From Nitrospiria bacterium (GTDB lineage Bacteria; Nitrospirota; Nitrospiria; Nitrospirales; UBA8639): a stretch of DNA of 7,080 nt. Both the position numbers and the translations under genes were made by a program. The notes under the pieces are model-generated. The model was not told the origin of the DNA and ran no database searches. It saw nothing but the letters and a program-made list of their open reading frames with translations. The stretch covers positions 1 to 7,080 of the forward strand of contig JAUIKP010000165.1 of the NCBI GenBank assembly GCA_030430725.1, given 5' to 3'. Within the stretch, counting starts at the first letter, position 1. Every line of letters begins with the position of its first letter. Shown in pieces: positions 5,652-7,080 of this stretch.

Positions 5652-6584
5652 ATGTCTTTTCGACTTGTCCATTCGGAATCGTTCATTCAAGGCATACAGC
5701 GGATCGTGCATGAACAAATTGACCTTGCGTCGGAGGAACTGGACCGGCGTCCTATTGATCCGATCACTGTGCCGCACCAGGTGCGTAAGCGATGTAAAAA
5801 AATCAGAGCGCTTATTCGATTGGCGAAAACGGGAATGAAAAACCGGAAAACGTATCAACAGCAGAATAGACGTCTGAGAGATGCGGCCCGCATGATGTCC
5901 GACATCCGTGACGCCCAAGTCATGATCAATACCTATGATCATGTGATGGCACTTCAAAGACCGGATATTGACCGGAGGGCATTCGGTCCAATCCGTCGAC
6001 GGTTATCCTCCCGTTTTGAAAGTTTGTGGCATGATGGGGCCTCCCTTGAGCGGTCGTTTCGAGAAATTCAAACCAGCTTGGTAAAAAGTCGAGAATGTAT
6101 TTCCGATGCCCTGCTGAATGACTGCCACGAAACCGTCATGTATGAGGGCTTGAACACAACGTATGCCAAAGCGTTTCAGGCGATGTCAGATGTCTTCACC
6201 GAGCCGACCGATGAAGGATTTCATGAGTGGCGGAAACATGTCAAATATCACTGGTATCATTGCCGTTTACTTGTAGACGTCTGGAATCCTGTCTTCTCGG
6301 GACGAGCCTCTGAGCTTCATCGCTTGGAGGAGTATCTTGGAGAAGACCACGATTTGGGGGTCTTCGAAAGGTCGTTAACCGAATCACGTAAAGCGCCTCC
6401 TTCTTCTGACGGTCCATCTGACATCCTTATACGAGTGATTCACCAACGAAAACAGATGTTGCGAGAGGCTATCCGTCCATTAGGTTCCCGTCTTTTCGTG
6501 GAATCCCCGAAGGATTTCAGCAGACGAATCTGTGCGTACTGGAAGGTATGGAACCGCGAAACACCGGGAGCACAGGAAGTCTAA
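5652..6584 (+). CDS. CHAD-domain protein
   Basis: The product is 310 residues. The ATG at 5652 is preceded by GAAGGTACGGAA, an adequate ribosome binding site. A TTG at 5601 would place translation inside the upstream palindrome and is rejected. The whole protein is one CHAD (conserved histidine alpha-helical) domain with its two related halves. The first has HQVRKRCKKIRALIRL (42-57) and RDAARMMSDIRDAQV (76-90). The second has FHEWRKHVKYHWYHCRLL (190-207) and LEEYLGEDHDLGVF (225-238). These Arg/Lys/His-rich helices form the basic groove that binds polyphosphate in characterised CHAD proteins, and the family is often found at polyphosphate granules. There is no fused CYTH triphosphatase domain, signal peptide or membrane segment, so this is a stand-alone cytosolic binder. 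It follows GH15 on the same strand, but about 390 bases of repeat-rich DNA and its own probable promoter suggest separate transcription. The exact role is unknown. Confidence 0.93.
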   Translation: MSFRLVHSESFIQGIQRIVHEQIDLASEELDRRPIDPITVPHQVRKRCKKIRALIRLAKTGMKNRKTYQQQNRRLRDAARMMSDIRDAQVMINTYDHVMALQRPDIDRRAFGPIRRRLSSRFESLWHDGASLERSFREIQTSLVKSRECISDALLNDCHETVMYEGLNTTYAKAFQAMSDVFTEPTDEGFHEWRKHVKYHWYHCRLLVDVWNPVFSGRASELHRLEEYLGEDHDLGVFERSLTESRKAPPSSDGPSDILIRVIHQRKQMLREAIRPLGSRLFVESPKDFSRRICAYWKVWNRETPGAQEV

Positions 6585-6914
6585 GTCCGCCCCACGAAAC
6601 TCCAAATTTTATCGGTTGCCACACGGCTGTAGTCGGAACACTCAAACCCCTACCACCGTGTAATCCGGGAAAGATCCCGACCTCTCAGGCAAGTTTTCAC
6701 GCTGCTTTGAAACAATCATTCGGGCAGGGGGACACCTCTGTACTTCTTCCTGAAAATCCAACTGTATTTGTCCGTTCCCAGAAATGTTTCGTCATGATAA
6801 TGAATAGGCAGATCGCATGAACTCAGTACGAACTGTTCGGTGGTTTCAAGAGGGGGCGTGTACCCCAATCATTTTTATGCACAAACTGCATCATCATTTA
6901 ACTGAGGAAACTTT
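6585..6914. other. Spacer between CHAD and YtxH-like genes
   Basis: No plus-strand gene is supported. It holds weak hairpins CGGGA-AAGA-TCCCG (6666-6679) and ATGCA-CAAAC-TGCAT (6877-6891), the inverted pair ACACGG/CCGTGT (6621-6661), and a GGGG...CCCC dyad near 6853-6866. None has a T-run typical of a terminator for CHAD. A short minus-strand frame is listed separately. The promoter of the YtxH-like gene must lie here, but I could not place one. Confidence 0.5.
6716..6868 (-). CDS. Possible 50-residue protein, unsupported by homology
   Basis: This minus-strand frame opens with TTG at 6868, directly after a TGA, and ends at TGA 6716-6718. It encodes GYTPPLETTEQFVLSS, then CDLPIHYHDETFLG, and ends KKYRGVPLPE. 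The amino acid mix looks protein-like (few rare residues, aromatic/acidic alternation). However, there is no ribosome binding site, the start is TTG, and I do not recognise the family. Its stop overlaps an ATG (ATGA) opening a further 25-codon frame, a hint of a frameshifted or decayed longer gene. It lies antisense in the leader of the YtxH-like gene. Chance is a real possibility. Confidence 0.22.
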   Translation of the reverse strand: MGYTPPLETTEQFVLSSCDLPIHYHDETFLGTDKYSWIFRKKYRGVPLPE

Positions 6915-7080
6915 ATGAAACAAAACGACAGAGATGCCGCACCAGGAAGAATGGTCAGTGTGTTCATTACGGGGATCGTCATTGGAAGCGTCACAACGTT
7001 TTTGCTTTGTCCCCAATCCGGGCGGGAATCACGTGGACAAATTCGTGATTATGTCCGTCGAAAAGGAGAGGATTTGAACG
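6915..7080 (+). CDS. YtxH-like membrane protein (3' partial)
   Basis: The first 55 codons are in the window. The ATG at 6915 has a good ribosome binding site (GAGG at 6904-6907, 7-base spacer). A short polar N-terminus (residues 1-12) is followed by one hydrophobic helix (about 13-32: MVSVFITGIVIGSVTTFLLC). Next comes the YtxH signature P-x-S-G-x-E-x-R (residues 33-40, PQSGRESR) and then a basic amphipathic region (IRDYVRRKGED). YtxH/gas-vesicle-like proteins are small, single-pass, probably inner-membrane proteins linked to general stress in Bacillus, and their molecular role is not settled. The usual family form is GxxxGxxxGLLFAPxSGxxxR; here Phe-Leu-Leu-Cys-Pro replaces LLFAP. The long coiled-coil tail expected after this point is outside the window. 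Confidence 0.8.
   Translation, partial: MKQNDRDAAPGRMVSVFITGIVIGSVTTFLLCPQSGRESRGQIRDYVRRKGEDLN

Noticed and set aside
1..7080. tRNA, rRNA or CRISPR array
   Set aside because: No cloverleaf, rRNA-like segment or regularly spaced direct repeats were seen on either strand.

Overview
This looks like a chromosomal stretch of a moderate-GC bacterium. The gene set (CHAD protein, GH15 glucoamylase/trehalase-like enzyme, YtxH-like protein, calcineurin-like phosphoesterase) and the style of the intergenic repeat near 5400-5545 remind me of Nitrospira-type Nitrospirota. That assignment is an impression from memory; no rRNA or marker gene here supports it.

Layout. Bases 1-213 hold the 3' tail of an IS200/IS605-type tnpB gene and its right-end hairpin. 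The surrounding palindromes fit an omega-RNA (guide RNA) region. Bases 214-510 contain no gene that I can see. Two minus-strand genes follow: a small outer-envelope lipoprotein candidate (511-981) and an 80-residue coiled-coil protein with a very strong ribosome binding site (1312-1554), with a likely terminator between them. Next on the minus strand is a two-gene block: an intact metallophosphoesterase (2231-3076), followed directly by the decayed C-terminal half of a nucleotidyltransferase-family gene (1746-2237) that carries two in-frame TGA codons.

A 370-380 base divergent intergenic region leads into plus-strand genes: a full-length GH15 glycoside hydrolase (3456-5258), a repeat-rich spacer (5259-5651), a CHAD-domain protein (5652-6584), a mostly non-coding spacer (6585-6914), and the 5' end of a YtxH-like membrane protein (from 6915) that runs off the window.

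How the genes fit together. GH15 acts on alpha-glucans or trehalose, and CHAD domains are known polyphosphate binders, so the plus-strand genes could relate to storage polymers or stress. This is only inference from proximity: repeats and a long spacer separate them, and they need not form one operon. No complete new system is evident. The most interesting points are the TnpB/omega-RNA tail, the previously hidden nucleotidyltransferase remnant, and the repeat element between GH15 and CHAD.
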